A stretch of DNA of 64,000 nt from assembly GCF_016900655.1 (NCBI RefSeq), contig NZ_JACJKH010000003.1, positions 62,001-126,000 of the forward strand, read 5' to 3'. This DNA is from Drancourtella massiliensis. Lineage in GTDB: Bacteria > Bacillota > Clostridia > Lachnospirales > Lachnospiraceae. A program made the translations under genes and the position numbers. Below, in pieces: positions 1 to 8,225 of the stretch; positions within the stretch are counted from its first letter, which is position 1, and each line of letters begins with the position of its first letter. The notes under the pieces were generated by a model that saw nothing but the letters and a program-made list of their open reading frames with translations, was not told where the DNA came from and did no database searches.

Positions 1-2
1 GC

Positions 3-254
3 GGAGAAGTTATGGTGGAGACCCTGACAGGGCGTGTGCTCTGCAAAATCAGGAAGGGAACCCAGTCCGGTTCCAGGATCCGGCTGAAAGGAAAAGGTGT
101 TGCTTCCATGAACCAGCCGTCCGTACACGGTGATCAGTATGTGACGGTACAGATCCAGGTTCCGACGTCCTTAAGTCCGGAGGCGGAGCAGAAGCTTCGG
201 GAATATGAGGCGGCCTGTAAAGGCGGGAGGAGAAGAGGAAACTCCGCGGCATAA
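3..254 (+). CDS. DnaJ-type co-chaperone, C-terminal end (5' truncated by window)
   Basis: Only the last 83 residues are inside the window; the frame is open from base 3 to the TAA at 252-254, so the true start lies upstream. The visible part matches the second C-terminal substrate-binding domain of DnaJ/Hsp40: a GTQSGSRIRLKGKG block followed by HGDQYVTVQIQVP and the usual PTSLSPEAEQKLREYE helix. DnaJ proteins present unfolded clients to DnaK in the cytoplasm. The J-domain and zinc centre cannot be seen here, so DnaJ and a CbpA-like paralogue cannot be told apart. The C-terminus ends in a basic tail (KGGRRRGNSAA). Confidence 0.85.
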   Translation, partial: GEVMVETLTGRVLCKIRKGTQSGSRIRLKGKGVASMNQPSVHGDQYVTVQIQVPTSLSPEAEQKLREYEAACKGGRRRGNSAA

Positions 255-320
255 AGCCTGATGATAACCGGCAAATGAAAATCTGATTATGAATAAAAGG
301 GGAAACCGCCTCCTTCCTTC

Positions 321-349
321 TTGCAAGGGGAGCAGGGAAGGATTATACT
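321..349 (+). promoter_or_regulatory. sigma-A type promoter for the amidohydrolase gene
   Basis: TTGCAA at 321-326 and TATACT at 344-349 are separated by exactly 17 bases. The predicted start of transcription is about 20 bases before the TTG start codon at 379. An imperfect CCTTCC/GGAAGG inverted repeat lies across this stretch and may mark the end of the upstream chaperone transcript. Confidence 0.55.
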
Positions 350-378
350 GAATAAATCAGAGTAAGGAGGCGGCAGAT

Positions 379-1974
379 TTGAAAGACTGTTTATTTGAAA
401 ACGGAATTATTTTTACATCGGACGACACAAACCTTTATGCAGATGCCATACTTGTCTCGAACGGAATGATCCAATGGATTGGAAAGAAGGAGAATATTCC
501 GGACGGGGATTATGAGCATGTGGATCTGAAAGGGGCTTGTGTCGTTCCTGGTTTTGTGGACGCGCATATGCATCCGGTGATGCTGGCAGATTTCAGCAAG
601 AAGATTTCCGCCCTTCCGCCGGAAGTCCATTCGATTGAGGAATTAAAGGAGAAGATCCGTCAGGTGCGGGAGACGCAGCAGCCGGGTGAATGGATTGAAG
701 GATGGGGGTACGATGAAGGCAAGTTTGAGGAGAAACGTTCGTTGAACCGTTATGATCTGGATCAGGGATGCAGCGATTCTCCGGTTTCCATCACAAGAAC
801 ATGCGGACATATCCGCTGCGTGAACAGCAAAGCTCTGGAGATTGCCGGCATTACAAGGGATACGCCGGATCCGGAGGGCGGCGAGATCGAGAGGGATGCA
901 TCCGGCGAGCCGACCGGTGTTTTAAAAGAAAATGCAAGAAATCTGGTGCTTCCGTTCATACCGAAAGAGAGCCACGATGATAAGGTGCAGAATCTGGTGG
1001 ATCTTGGAAATCTCCTGAAATCTCAGGGAATTGTGGCGGTCTGTGATATGGGAAATCTGGATAATGGCGACAATTTTCCGCTGTATCAGGAAGCAGCCAG
1101 GCGAGGATACTGCCAGGAGACGGCAATTTACTATATGTGGGATTATTTTGCGGACGATCCGGATTTTATCATTCCGGAAACACATCGGGATAAAAGCAGC
1201 CAGATTTTTGCGGCGGGACTTAAGCTGATTGGAGATGGAAGCGTCTCAGGAAGAACGGCCTGGATGGATAAGCCGTATCTTGGGACAACGGATGAATATG
1301 GAATTTCTACCTGTTCGGATTCATTGATGGAATCGGCCGTTGCTTTCTGTAAGAAGCATCATTGCCAGCTTTCCATGCATGCGATGGGAGGAAGCGCCAT
1401 CAGCCGTGTTGTAGACCGGGCATACCGGGAAGAGAACTGGATGGAAGACGACACTCCGTATGTACGGGTGGAGCACATCACAGACCCGGCGGCAGACAGT
1501 ATCCGAAAGGCGGCGGAAAAAGGAATGTTCTTTGTGACACAGCCGATTTTTATGTACGCGGAGATCGAAAGCTATCTCACCAATCTGGGAGAAGCGTGGA
1601 TGAAAACGTGTTATCCGGTCCGGACCATGCTGGATCAGGGAGTGCGGCTCTGTTTTTCCACGGATGCTCCGGCCACATCCTGGGCAGTACCGTCCGACCC
1701 GTTCCCGTGCCTGAAAGCAGCGGTGACACGGCGGGCCTATGACGATACCGACTGCGGGCAGGACCAGAGGGTGGATATCGAGACGGCAGTGAAACTGTAT
1801 ACAAGAGAATCCGCAAAGGCAGCAGGATTCCAGAAAATCGGGCAGTTAAAAGAAGGATATAAGGCTCACTTTGCGGTGTTAGACCGGAATCTGTTTGCAG
1901 TTCCGACGGAGGAGATTGACCAGGTCAAAGTGGAGACCCTCTATATAAATGGCAAGCGCGAATATCAACGGTAA
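379..1974 (+). CDS. YtcJ-like amidohydrolase (amidohydrolase 3 family)
   Basis: A 531-residue cytoplasmic metal-dependent hydrolase of the YtcJ/amidohydrolase-3 family. The N-terminal beta-sandwich leads into the barrel with the metal-binding HxH pair at His63/His65 (VDAHMHP). Later barrel motifs include MHAMGGSAI, EHITD and the catalytic-aspartate type segment FSTDAPATSW. The C-terminal end rebuilds the sandwich (GYKAHFAVLDRNLF). The start is a TTG at 379, chosen because AAGGAGG at 364-370 sits 8 bases upstream and the protein then begins with the family-typical short sandwich. Family members act on N-acyl or cyclic amide substrates, but the true substrate cannot be read from the sequence. 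It has its own promoter and a terminator behind it, so it is likely monocistronic. Confidence 0.9.
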   Translation: MKDCLFENGIIFTSDDTNLYADAILVSNGMIQWIGKKENIPDGDYEHVDLKGACVVPGFVDAHMHPVMLADFSKKISALPPEVHSIEELKEKIRQVRETQQPGEWIEGWGYDEGKFEEKRSLNRYDLDQGCSDSPVSITRTCGHIRCVNSKALEIAGITRDTPDPEGGEIERDASGEPTGVLKENARNLVLPFIPKESHDDKVQNLVDLGNLLKSQGIVAVCDMGNLDNGDNFPLYQEAARRGYCQETAIYYMWDYFADDPDFIIPETHRDKSSQIFAAGLKLIGDGSVSGRTAWMDKPYLGTTDEYGISTCSDSLMESAVAFCKKHHCQLSMHAMGGSAISRVVDRAYREENWMEDDTPYVRVEHITDPAADSIRKAAEKGMFFVTQPIFMYAEIESYLTNLGEAWMKTCYPVRTMLDQGVRLCFSTDAPATSWAVPSDPFPCLKAAVTRRAYDDTDCGQDQRVDIETAVKLYTRESAKAAGFQKIGQLKEGYKAHFAVLDRNLFAVPTEEIDQVKVETLYINGKREYQR

Positions 1975-1986
1975 ATGATTAAAAAA

Positions 1987-2055
1987 GAAAAAGCTGAGGC
2001 GGCGGATTGTTTTGCAGAAAATTTCTGCAGATAGATCAACCAGCCTCAGCTTTTT
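1987..2055 (+). terminator. intrinsic terminator after the amidohydrolase
   Basis: AAAGCTGAGGC near 1990-2000 pairs with GCCTCAGCTTT at 2043-2053, followed by a T-run. The loop carries a second hairpin (GCAGAAA/TTTCTGC). Runs of A before and T after make it usable on both strands. Confidence 0.75.
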
Positions 2056-2122
2056 GCTGTTTTACAGGCGGTTTTATGATAGAATGGGAAACAGAAATAG
2101 ATAAAATGATGAGAGGTAAGAC

Positions 2123-3280
2123 ATGGAAAGACAGGAATACACATGCAGTCTGCAGCAGAAAGGGTGCGGAGGCTGCCCGCTTCTTTCGCTGCCCTATGAG
2201 GAGCAGCTGCGGAAAAAACAGAAAGCGATGAAAAAGCTGATGGGGAATTTCGGCAAGGTGCGCCCGGTGATCGGGATGGAGAATCCATGGCATTATCGGA
2301 ATAAAGCGATTTCTACCTTCGCGGAGGGGCCGGGGCGACAGTTGATCAGCGGAATTTATGCCCGCGGAAGCCACTATGTGATTCCGGTCAAGACATGCCT
2401 TCTGCATCATCCGGCACTGGATGGGGCCGTGCGCGCAGTACGGAAAGCGGCAAGACTCTGTAAATACAAGCCGTACGATGAGGACAGAAAGACCGGACTG
2501 ATCCGCCATGTACTCGTCCGCCACAGCCTTCTGACAGATGAAGTGCTGGTGGTACTTATTACAGCTTCCCCGATTCTTCCGGGTGCAAAGGCCTTTGTCA
2601 AAAAGGTACGGGAACTCTGCCCGAACGTCACGACCATTGTCCAGAATATCAATGCAAGATCCACCAGTGCAGTTCTTGGATTTTCCGAGAAGATTCTGTA
2701 TGGAAAAGGGTATATTGTCGATGAATTGTGCGGAATCCGTTTCCGGATTGCTGCATCCAGCTTTTACCAGATCAATCCGGTTCAGACGGAAATCCTGTAC
2801 CGGACAGCTATAGAGGCGGCCGGGCTTGACGGTACCCGGACTGTTCTGGACGCCTACTGCGGAGTCGGGACCATCGGACTTGCGGCGGCTCCTCACGCAA
2901 AGCATGTCCTGGGAGTCGAGAAAAACGGAAGTGCCGTCAGATGCGCTATTCAGAATGCAAAAGACAACGGAATTCAGAATGCCCGTTTTCTGAACGAAGA
3001 TGCAACCAAGGCTATTCAGAAGATGGCGGCAAGAGGTGAAAAGGTAGATGTCGTATTTATGGATCCGCCGCGGGCGGGCAGCACACCGGAATTTCTGGAT
3101 GCTGTCAGCCGTATGAGCCCGGAAAAGCTCGTCTACATTTCCTGCAATCCGGAAACCCAGAAGCGGGATTTGGAGATCCTGAAGAAAAAAGGATGGGGAG
3201 TCCGGATGATTCAGCCGGTGGATTTATTTCCACATACGGAGCATATAGAAAACATTGTGGTTTTGGGACGGAAACAGTAA
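2123..3280 (+). CDS. rlmD: RlmD/RumA-family RNA (uracil-5)-methyltransferase
   Basis: A 385-residue SAM-dependent methyltransferase that makes 5-methyluridine in rRNA (family RumA/TrmA). The N-terminus carries an iron-sulfur cysteine set, Cys8, Cys15 and Cys18 (CSLQQKGCGGC), with a fourth Cys in VKTCLLHHP. The SAM site is DAYCGVGTIGL near residue 245, followed by FMDPPRAG, and the catalytic cysteine is in YISCNPETQKRDL near residue 340; the closing motif FPHTEHIE is present. Unlike E. coli RlmD it has no N-terminal TRAM domain and begins straight at the Fe-S cysteines, as do many short clostridial members, so the exact target uridine (747 or 1939 position, or both) is uncertain. A GAGAGGT Shine-Dalgarno precedes the ATG. 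Confidence 0.88.
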   Translation: MERQEYTCSLQQKGCGGCPLLSLPYEEQLRKKQKAMKKLMGNFGKVRPVIGMENPWHYRNKAISTFAEGPGRQLISGIYARGSHYVIPVKTCLLHHPALDGAVRAVRKAARLCKYKPYDEDRKTGLIRHVLVRHSLLTDEVLVVLITASPILPGAKAFVKKVRELCPNVTTIVQNINARSTSAVLGFSEKILYGKGYIVDELCGIRFRIAASSFYQINPVQTEILYRTAIEAAGLDGTRTVLDAYCGVGTIGLAAAPHAKHVLGVEKNGSAVRCAIQNAKDNGIQNARFLNEDATKAIQKMAARGEKVDVVFMDPPRAGSTPEFLDAVSRMSPEKLVYISCNPETQKRDLEILKKKGWGVRMIQPVDLFPHTEHIENIVVLGRKQ

Positions 3281-3296
3281 TAAACAGGAGAAAGCT

Positions 3297-3713
3297 ATGA
3301 TAGAAATTAAAGAGTATTCAATCTATGACGAAGAGGAAATTCTGGCATTATATTCCAGTGTTGGATGGACTGCATATACGGATCGGCCGGATACATTAAA
3401 AAATGGGTTTGAAAACTCATTGTTATGTCTGGCAGCATATGAAGGCGGTCAGATAGTAGGAATTGTGCGTGTAGTCGGTGATGGCTATACAATTATCTTT
3501 ATACAGGATATTTTAGTAAATCCAGAATACCAGAGAAAAGGAATCGGGACACTGCTGGTGCAAAGTGTCCTGGAACGTTTTGATAAAGTCCGGCAGATTG
3601 AATTAACGACGGATGAAATGCCATCTACACTTGCGTTTTATGAATCACTGGGATTCAGAAAAATGTCGGAAATCGGATGCTGCGGGCTTATAAAGGTTCA
3701 AAGAGAAACTTAA
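3297..3713 (+). CDS. GNAT-family N-acetyltransferase
   Basis: A 138-residue acetyl-CoA-dependent acetyltransferase. The acetyl-CoA loop QRKGIGTLL follows the strand FIQDILVNPEY, and LAFYESLGF near the C-terminus is the typical last motif. The ATG at 3297 was chosen because AACAGGAG lies 6 bases before it; the frame is open further upstream but without a ribosome site. It begins 16 bases after the methyltransferase stop and is probably co-transcribed with it. Substrate unknown. Its AT-richer composition compared with the upstream gene marks the transition into the degraded region that follows. Confidence 0.85.
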   Translation: MIEIKEYSIYDEEEILALYSSVGWTAYTDRPDTLKNGFENSLLCLAAYEGGQIVGIVRVVGDGYTIIFIQDILVNPEYQRKGIGTLLVQSVLERFDKVRQIELTTDEMPSTLAFYESLGFRKMSEIGCCGLIKVQRET

Positions 3714-3815
3714 AAGAAATTGATATTGTTGCAGTTTTTTGCTGCATGGATCCTTATACGGAGCATATTGGCCTGAAGGGTAGTAGCTTATATATTGCTC
3801 AGATAAAGTAGAAAT

Positions 3816-4181
3816 GTGGCATTATTGAGAGAGGGAAACAGTAGAGCTGCAGATGATTCTGATATGATTGGAGAGAAAGATATATTATTAAAGAAGCAGG
3901 CAATCGAGAAGGCAACAAAAGAGTATAGGAAATACCAGGTACAGAATCTGTCGCCAGTTGAAGAGGAATATTTGGCAAGTATTAAAAATATTCAAAGCAT
4001 AGTAAAGAAAAAAGAAATCATTGATAAAACTGAGTAGATAGTTACAAGGATATGGTTTATAATAATTCGAGGCATTAACGGGACAGAATTGGTGGAACTG
4101 GTATTAAAATATTATAAAGATTTGAATGAAAAGCATCGATTTCCCAAACCTGCACATACTATCTCCGAGGTGGTTGTATGA
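3816..4181 (+). pseudogene. remnant of an unidentified gene, interrupted by TAG
   Basis: A GTG-initiated frame of 73 residues (3816-4037) ends in TAG and continues in the same frame to 4181 with protein-like sequence (RGINGTELVELVLKYYKDL). Upstream, 3750-3812 has another short open stretch without a recognisable start. I do not recognise the family. The absence of a good ribosome site, the AT-rich composition and the in-frame stop suggest the eroded end of a larger gene, perhaps from a mobile element. The stop at 4179-4181 overlaps the ATG of the next small gene as ATGA, which argues that the two were once translated together. Confidence 0.3.
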
Positions 4182-4324
4182 GTAAAAAGCAGAAAGAACA
4201 ACAGGAAAGACAGAAAAATCTGAATCAGTTCAACAGTATCACGCAGAAGGTGAAGCCGGAAAATCAGAATCAGGGACATAATGTCCGGGATGAGGCGGTG
4301 GAACCGAAGAAGAGACAGATGTAG
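4178..4324 (+). CDS. small hydrophilic protein, 48 residues, unknown
   Basis: An ATG at 4178 preceded by GAGGTGG opens a 48-residue frame, MSKKQKEQQERQKNLNQF onward, very rich in Lys, Gln and Asn, with no membrane segment or cysteine. A good intrinsic terminator starts at its stop codon, which supports real expression. I do not recognise the family. Its start overlaps the stop of the preceding remnant. Confidence 0.5.
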   Translation: MSKKQKEQQERQKNLNQFNSITQKVKPENQNQGHNVRDEAVEPKKRQM

Positions 4325-4346
4325 GCATCCGAAAGGGTGCCTTTTT
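4324..4346 (+). terminator. intrinsic terminator after the 48-residue gene
   Basis: GGCATCC and GGGTGCC form a short GC stem around a GAAA loop and are followed by TTTTT. The stem begins at the last base of the stop codon. Confidence 0.85.
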
Positions 4347-4547
4347 CAGTAAGTTAAGGGCATGTAAAATAATGAAAAGATGAGATGCAACGCTGGAAAA
4401 ACGAAAGCGGCAGGTGTAAAATACATATATGGGATTTTAAGGGGAGAAATGAATATAGCAGGGAAGGAGGAATTATTCATTACCAAAAGAGGTTGAGAAT
4501 ACAGTTTTATTGCGGTAAATAATGTAAATATTACGGAGGAATGAGAA

Positions 4548-7500
4548 ATGGGAAAAAAATCTGTGAAATTGACAACAGCGGTGACGGCCGCAGTACTTCT
4601 TTCTTCATCTGTGATGGCACAGGATGTAGCTACAGCAGCAGATGCAGGACAGATTGACGGACAGGAGGATAAGCAGGTAAAAGGGACTGCAGAAAAGAAA
4701 AAGGCAGCTCCGGTCAGTCTGGATGAAGCAAAAGAAAATCTGAATATGGCTAAAGAACAGGAAGAAAAAACTGCTTCTGAAGAAAAGCAGGCATCGGAAG
4801 CCTACGAAGCAGCGAAGAAAGAAGAAAGTGAAGCGGCACAGGCAGCGGCAGAAGCGGTTGCCAAGGCAGAGGAAGCGAAAAAGGAAGCAGAGCAGGCATT
4901 TCAGGAAGCAGTAGCAGAAGCAGAGAAGGCAGAGGTCGAAGCTCAGGATACTTTTGACCAGAAGCAGGTAGAACAGATGCAGGCCGCAGTCAATACGCAG
5001 GAAAAGAGCCAGGCGTATACAGATAGTCAGGAGCTTAGTAAAGAAGCGCAGGAGTATCTGGAAGAGGTACAGGAAAAAGTTACTGTAACGGAAGAAGAGG
5101 TCCAGCAAAAGCAGGAGGCTCTGGAAGCATCACAGGCAGATTTAACGGAAAAAGAGGGAGCCGTACAGGAAGCACAGGAAAACCTGGAGCAGATTAATGG
5201 ACAGATCAGCAGTTCAGAAGCTGCGATTGAGACAGCGAAAGCTAACATTGTAAAGGCTCAGGAAGCAAAAGCCCAGGCAGAGCAGGATATTGTAGAAGCC
5301 CAGGCAGCTCTGGAACAGGCAACAGCAGTTTATGAGCAGGCAGAAGCAGAAGCCGCAGAAGGTTCTCCAGAATACAAGGTTGCATTGGAAAAGGTGGAAC
5401 AGGCGAAGGATGCGTTAAGTGAAGCACAGGCTGTGCAGGCAGAAAAGCAGGCAGCTTTGGATACGGCAAATGCGGTTCTGGCACAGGCACAAAGTGCCGC
5501 AGAGAGTGCGCAGACAGATGTGGATCAGGCACAGAAAGAGATTGAGATCGCACAGGCAGAAGGCGCTGTAGCAGCAGCACAGGAAAGCCTTGCGGCAGCA
5601 GTACAGACAGAGCAGCAGGCACAGTCTGTATTAAATTCAGCACAGAGTGAACTGAATGCGGCACAGACTGTAAAAGATCAGAAAGATGCTGTACTGAATC
5701 AGAAAACACAGGAGAAAGCAAACGCAGAAGCAGCTCTTGAGAAGGCAAAACAGGAAAAAGCAGCGGCAGAACAGGCGGAAGCGGCCAGCAAAGAAGCGCT
5801 TCAGGAAGCGCAAGAAGCTAAGACAGCTGCGGAAAGTTCAGTTGCGTCTGCACAAACAGCCAAAAACAGCGCAGATTCCCAGGCGGAAGCAGCAAGAAAA
5901 CAGGTGGAAGAAAAACAGGCCGCAGTTGACGCAGCCCAGAAAGCTTATGATGAGGCAAAAAAAGCAAGTGACAATGCAGAAGCCCAGATTTCGAAAGGAT
6001 CGTTTGGATTCTTTGAGGAAATGGGGGCAACAGAAGCGTTGGATGCATTGAATAATGCCTATTATAAAGATGGTACAGAACAGGGAAATGTAAGAGATGC
6101 CACATCTTTAGAGAACATGAAAACGGCATTGGAGTGGATTAAAGAATGTAATGAACTCAGAAAATCGCATGGTCTTTCTGAACTTATGGTAAGTGACAGA
6201 TTGATGGCTATTTCTCAATCTAATACAAATGCGTCGGCATATATTCTTGATCATACACGTCAGTTTGGAGTTGGTGAAAACCTTGCATGGGGCTATGGAA
6301 ATCCATTTGATGGATGGTATACAGAAGAAAAAAAGCTGTATGATTCTGGAGTCACTGATTTTTCGGAGGTTGGACATTATTTGAATATTATTGATTCGGA
6401 GTATGTTGCTACAGGATTTGCAGTAAATCAGTATAGTGGTTTTGGCGTGACGCATGGACAGGTATTTGCTTTATCAGGTAGTTCCAATATTGGTAACGCC
6501 ATGACCCTCGAAGACTATACCAACCGTTTCATGAAATACTATGACGGTCTGATGAATGCTCCGCAGATTGCTGAGGAGGCAGCAAAGAAGCTGGAAGAGG
6601 CGAAGAATGCACTTGCATCTGCGCAGACTACATATGAGGCTGCACAGAAAAAGGCGGCCGAGGCAGCTACAGTCCTTCGGCAGAAACAACAGGCAAATAC
6701 TCAGGCAGCCCGGAAAGTAACATCAGCTCAAAATGAAGTTAAGGCTGCAGAACAGACAACAGCTCAGAAAGTTGCAGCTGTGACATCAGCATCAGCAAAA
6801 GTAACATCAGTATCACAGGCGGTGCAGAGCGCAAAGGCAGAAGTAAACGCAGCACAGCGGACACTTTCTGACAAGCAGCAGGCATACCAGACTGCAAAAG
6901 CCTCTCAGGAGCAGGCAGCGCAGAAGAAAGAAGAGCAGGAGACAAATCTTAAGCAGAAACGTCAGGCATACAGAGCACTTGCAGGCAAAGAAATTGGTGA
7001 GACAAATGCTGAGACAGCAGCAGCGCACTTACAGACAGCGCAACGGAATTATCAGACAGTATCAGCGGTCCTTAGGACAGCTAATGAAAAACTGAGTACG
7101 GCAAAGACAGAAGCTGAATCAAAAGAGACAGATCTGAAGTCTGCGCAGAGTGTGACAGCAGCGAAAGAGGCGGATCTTACACAGGCAGAAAAGGCGAGAG
7201 ACGAAATAGAAGCTGTTGTGGCCGCAGATCTTGCTGAAAAAAGACAGGCAGTAGAAGATTGTAAAGTAGATCTGCAAACAGCACAGCAGGATAAGACAGA
7301 CGCTGAGACAGATATTCAGACGAATACCGAAGCGCAGAAAGATGCTGAATCACAGCTGACATCATTAAGAGAAAACAAACCTGAAGCAGAAGCAGCTGTT
7401 GCTGTGGCAGAAGAAGCACGCAAAGAGAGCGAAGGAAAAGTTGAGGAAGCTCAGAAAATATATCAGGATGCAGTAGATGCAATTACACCGCTCCGTGAGG

Positions 7501-8081
7501 CGAAAGCGGCATACAACACAGCTCTTTCTGAAGAGGCAAAAGCGAAAGAAAACTATGAAAAAGCTGTGGAAGACGAGGCAAAAGCAGTACAGGCTGTTGC
7601 TGATGCGAAAGCGGCTCTGGAACAGGCAGAAGCAAAGAAAGCGGAAGCAGATAAACTGTCTTTGACAGAAGCGATGAAAACACCAATCGAGGGTGCAAAC
7701 TTCTCCTATCTGAATGCCTATGTAGATGAGATTAAACTGGCCGAAAAACAGGTTGAGGAGATCGAAGCAGTATATGAAGAAAAGAAAGTGGTACTTGCGG
7801 AAGCGAAAAAGACATACGATCAGGCCAAACTTGCATATGCAGAGGCGGTTGTTGATCTTGCTGACGCACAGGAAAGCTATGATCAGTTTATGAAGACTTC
7901 TACGGAGCAGAACGGTGAAAACGTACAGCAAACAGAAAAAGTTCAAAAAGAAGAAAAAACAGATACAGAAGAAAGAATAACTGTAAAAACCGGCGATTCG
8001 GCAGAACCGGCTTTGTATGCGACAGCAGGAATGGGAGCGTTGGCAGCAGCACTTGCAGCGTGGAAGAAAAAACACAGTTAA
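4548..8081 (+). CDS. secreted coiled-coil surface protein with central CAP/SCP domain
   Basis: 1177 residues. Residues 1-31 form a signal peptide (KK, hydrophobic core TTAVTAAVLLSSSVMA, then QDVATAADA). Residues about 50-480 and 690-1130 are almost pure heptad-type sequence made of Ala, Glu, Gln and Lys, hence two long coiled coils. Between them, about 520-650, sits a globular CAP/SCP domain: CNELRKSHGL, HTRQFGVGENLAWGYG and the DFSEVGHYLNII block. The C-terminus has VKTGDSAEP near residue 1145, a hydrophobic helix and KKKHS, a sortase-signal-like layout in which VKTGD replaces LPxTG. CAP domains occur in secreted proteins of many bacteria; their role is mostly unknown. A stalked surface protein displaying the CAP domain is my inference. 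GGAGG lies 8 bases before the ATG. The 200 bases upstream hold a weak TGGAAA-17-TAAAAT promoter candidate and nothing else clear. Confidence 0.85.
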   Translation: MGKKSVKLTTAVTAAVLLSSSVMAQDVATAADAGQIDGQEDKQVKGTAEKKKAAPVSLDEAKENLNMAKEQEEKTASEEKQASEAYEAAKKEESEAAQAAAEAVAKAEEAKKEAEQAFQEAVAEAEKAEVEAQDTFDQKQVEQMQAAVNTQEKSQAYTDSQELSKEAQEYLEEVQEKVTVTEEEVQQKQEALEASQADLTEKEGAVQEAQENLEQINGQISSSEAAIETAKANIVKAQEAKAQAEQDIVEAQAALEQATAVYEQAEAEAAEGSPEYKVALEKVEQAKDALSEAQAVQAEKQAALDTANAVLAQAQSAAESAQTDVDQAQKEIEIAQAEGAVAAAQESLAAAVQTEQQAQSVLNSAQSELNAAQTVKDQKDAVLNQKTQEKANAEAALEKAKQEKAAAEQAEAASKEALQEAQEAKTAAESSVASAQTAKNSADSQAEAARKQVEEKQAAVDAAQKAYDEAKKASDNAEAQISKGSFGFFEEMGATEALDALNNAYYKDGTEQGNVRDATSLENMKTALEWIKECNELRKSHGLSELMVSDRLMAISQSNTNASAYILDHTRQFGVGENLAWGYGNPFDGWYTEEKKLYDSGVTDFSEVGHYLNIIDSEYVATGFAVNQYSGFGVTHGQVFALSGSSNIGNAMTLEDYTNRFMKYYDGLMNAPQIAEEAAKKLEEAKNALASAQTTYEAAQKKAAEAATVLRQKQQANTQAARKVTSAQNEVKAAEQTTAQKVAAVTSASAKVTSVSQAVQSAKAEVNAAQRTLSDKQQAYQTAKASQEQAAQKKEEQETNLKQKRQAYRALAGKEIGETNAETAAAHLQTAQRNYQTVSAVLRTANEKLSTAKTEAESKETDLKSAQSVTAAKEADLTQAEKARDEIEAVVAADLAEKRQAVEDCKVDLQTAQQDKTDAETDIQTNTEAQKDAESQLTSLRENKPEAEAAVAVAEEARKESEGKVEEAQKIYQDAVDAITPLREAKAAYNTALSEEAKAKENYEKAVEDEAKAVQAVADAKAALEQAEAKKAEADKLSLTEAMKTPIEGANFSYLNAYVDEIKLAEKQVEEIEAVYEEKKVVLAEAKKTYDQAKLAYAEAVVDLADAQESYDQFMKTSTEQNGENVQQTEKVQKEEKTDTEERITVKTGDSAEPALYATAGMGALAAALAAWKKKHS

Positions 8082-8120
8082 TTAATAATGCACCGGACAG
8101 GCAGTAATTTAAACTAAATA

Positions 8121-8169
8121 AAAAAGGCCATTTACAGACGGAGATCATTGATCCGGTAAATGGCCTTTT
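8121..8169 (+). terminator. intrinsic terminator after the CAP-domain gene
   Basis: AAAAGGCCATTTAC pairs perfectly with GTAAATGGCCTTTT at 8156-8169, giving a 14-base stem with A-run and T-run on either side, so it can work in both directions. Confidence 0.9.
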
Positions 8170-8225
8170 GGTGTATAATGGATTGAGAAATTGTAGAAAA
8201 GCAGAAACTGAAACGGAGACTTATT

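Noticed and set aside
2036-2905. Open frame of about 289 codons opposite the RlmD-like gene
   Set aside because: Antisense shadow of a well-supported gene, with no ribosome site and a Ser/Pro/His-rich translation.
4370-4450. Possible c-di-GMP-II or other riboswitch upstream of the CAP-domain gene
   Set aside because: Short hairpins and GAAA-type stretches occur, but the ordered consensus blocks of a known class are missing and no terminator or sequestering stem is seen before the start.
7365-8075. Hydrophobic Phe/Cys/Leu-rich frames opposite the coiled-coil gene
   Set aside because: They result from the reverse complement of Lys/Glu/Ala codons; not membrane proteins.
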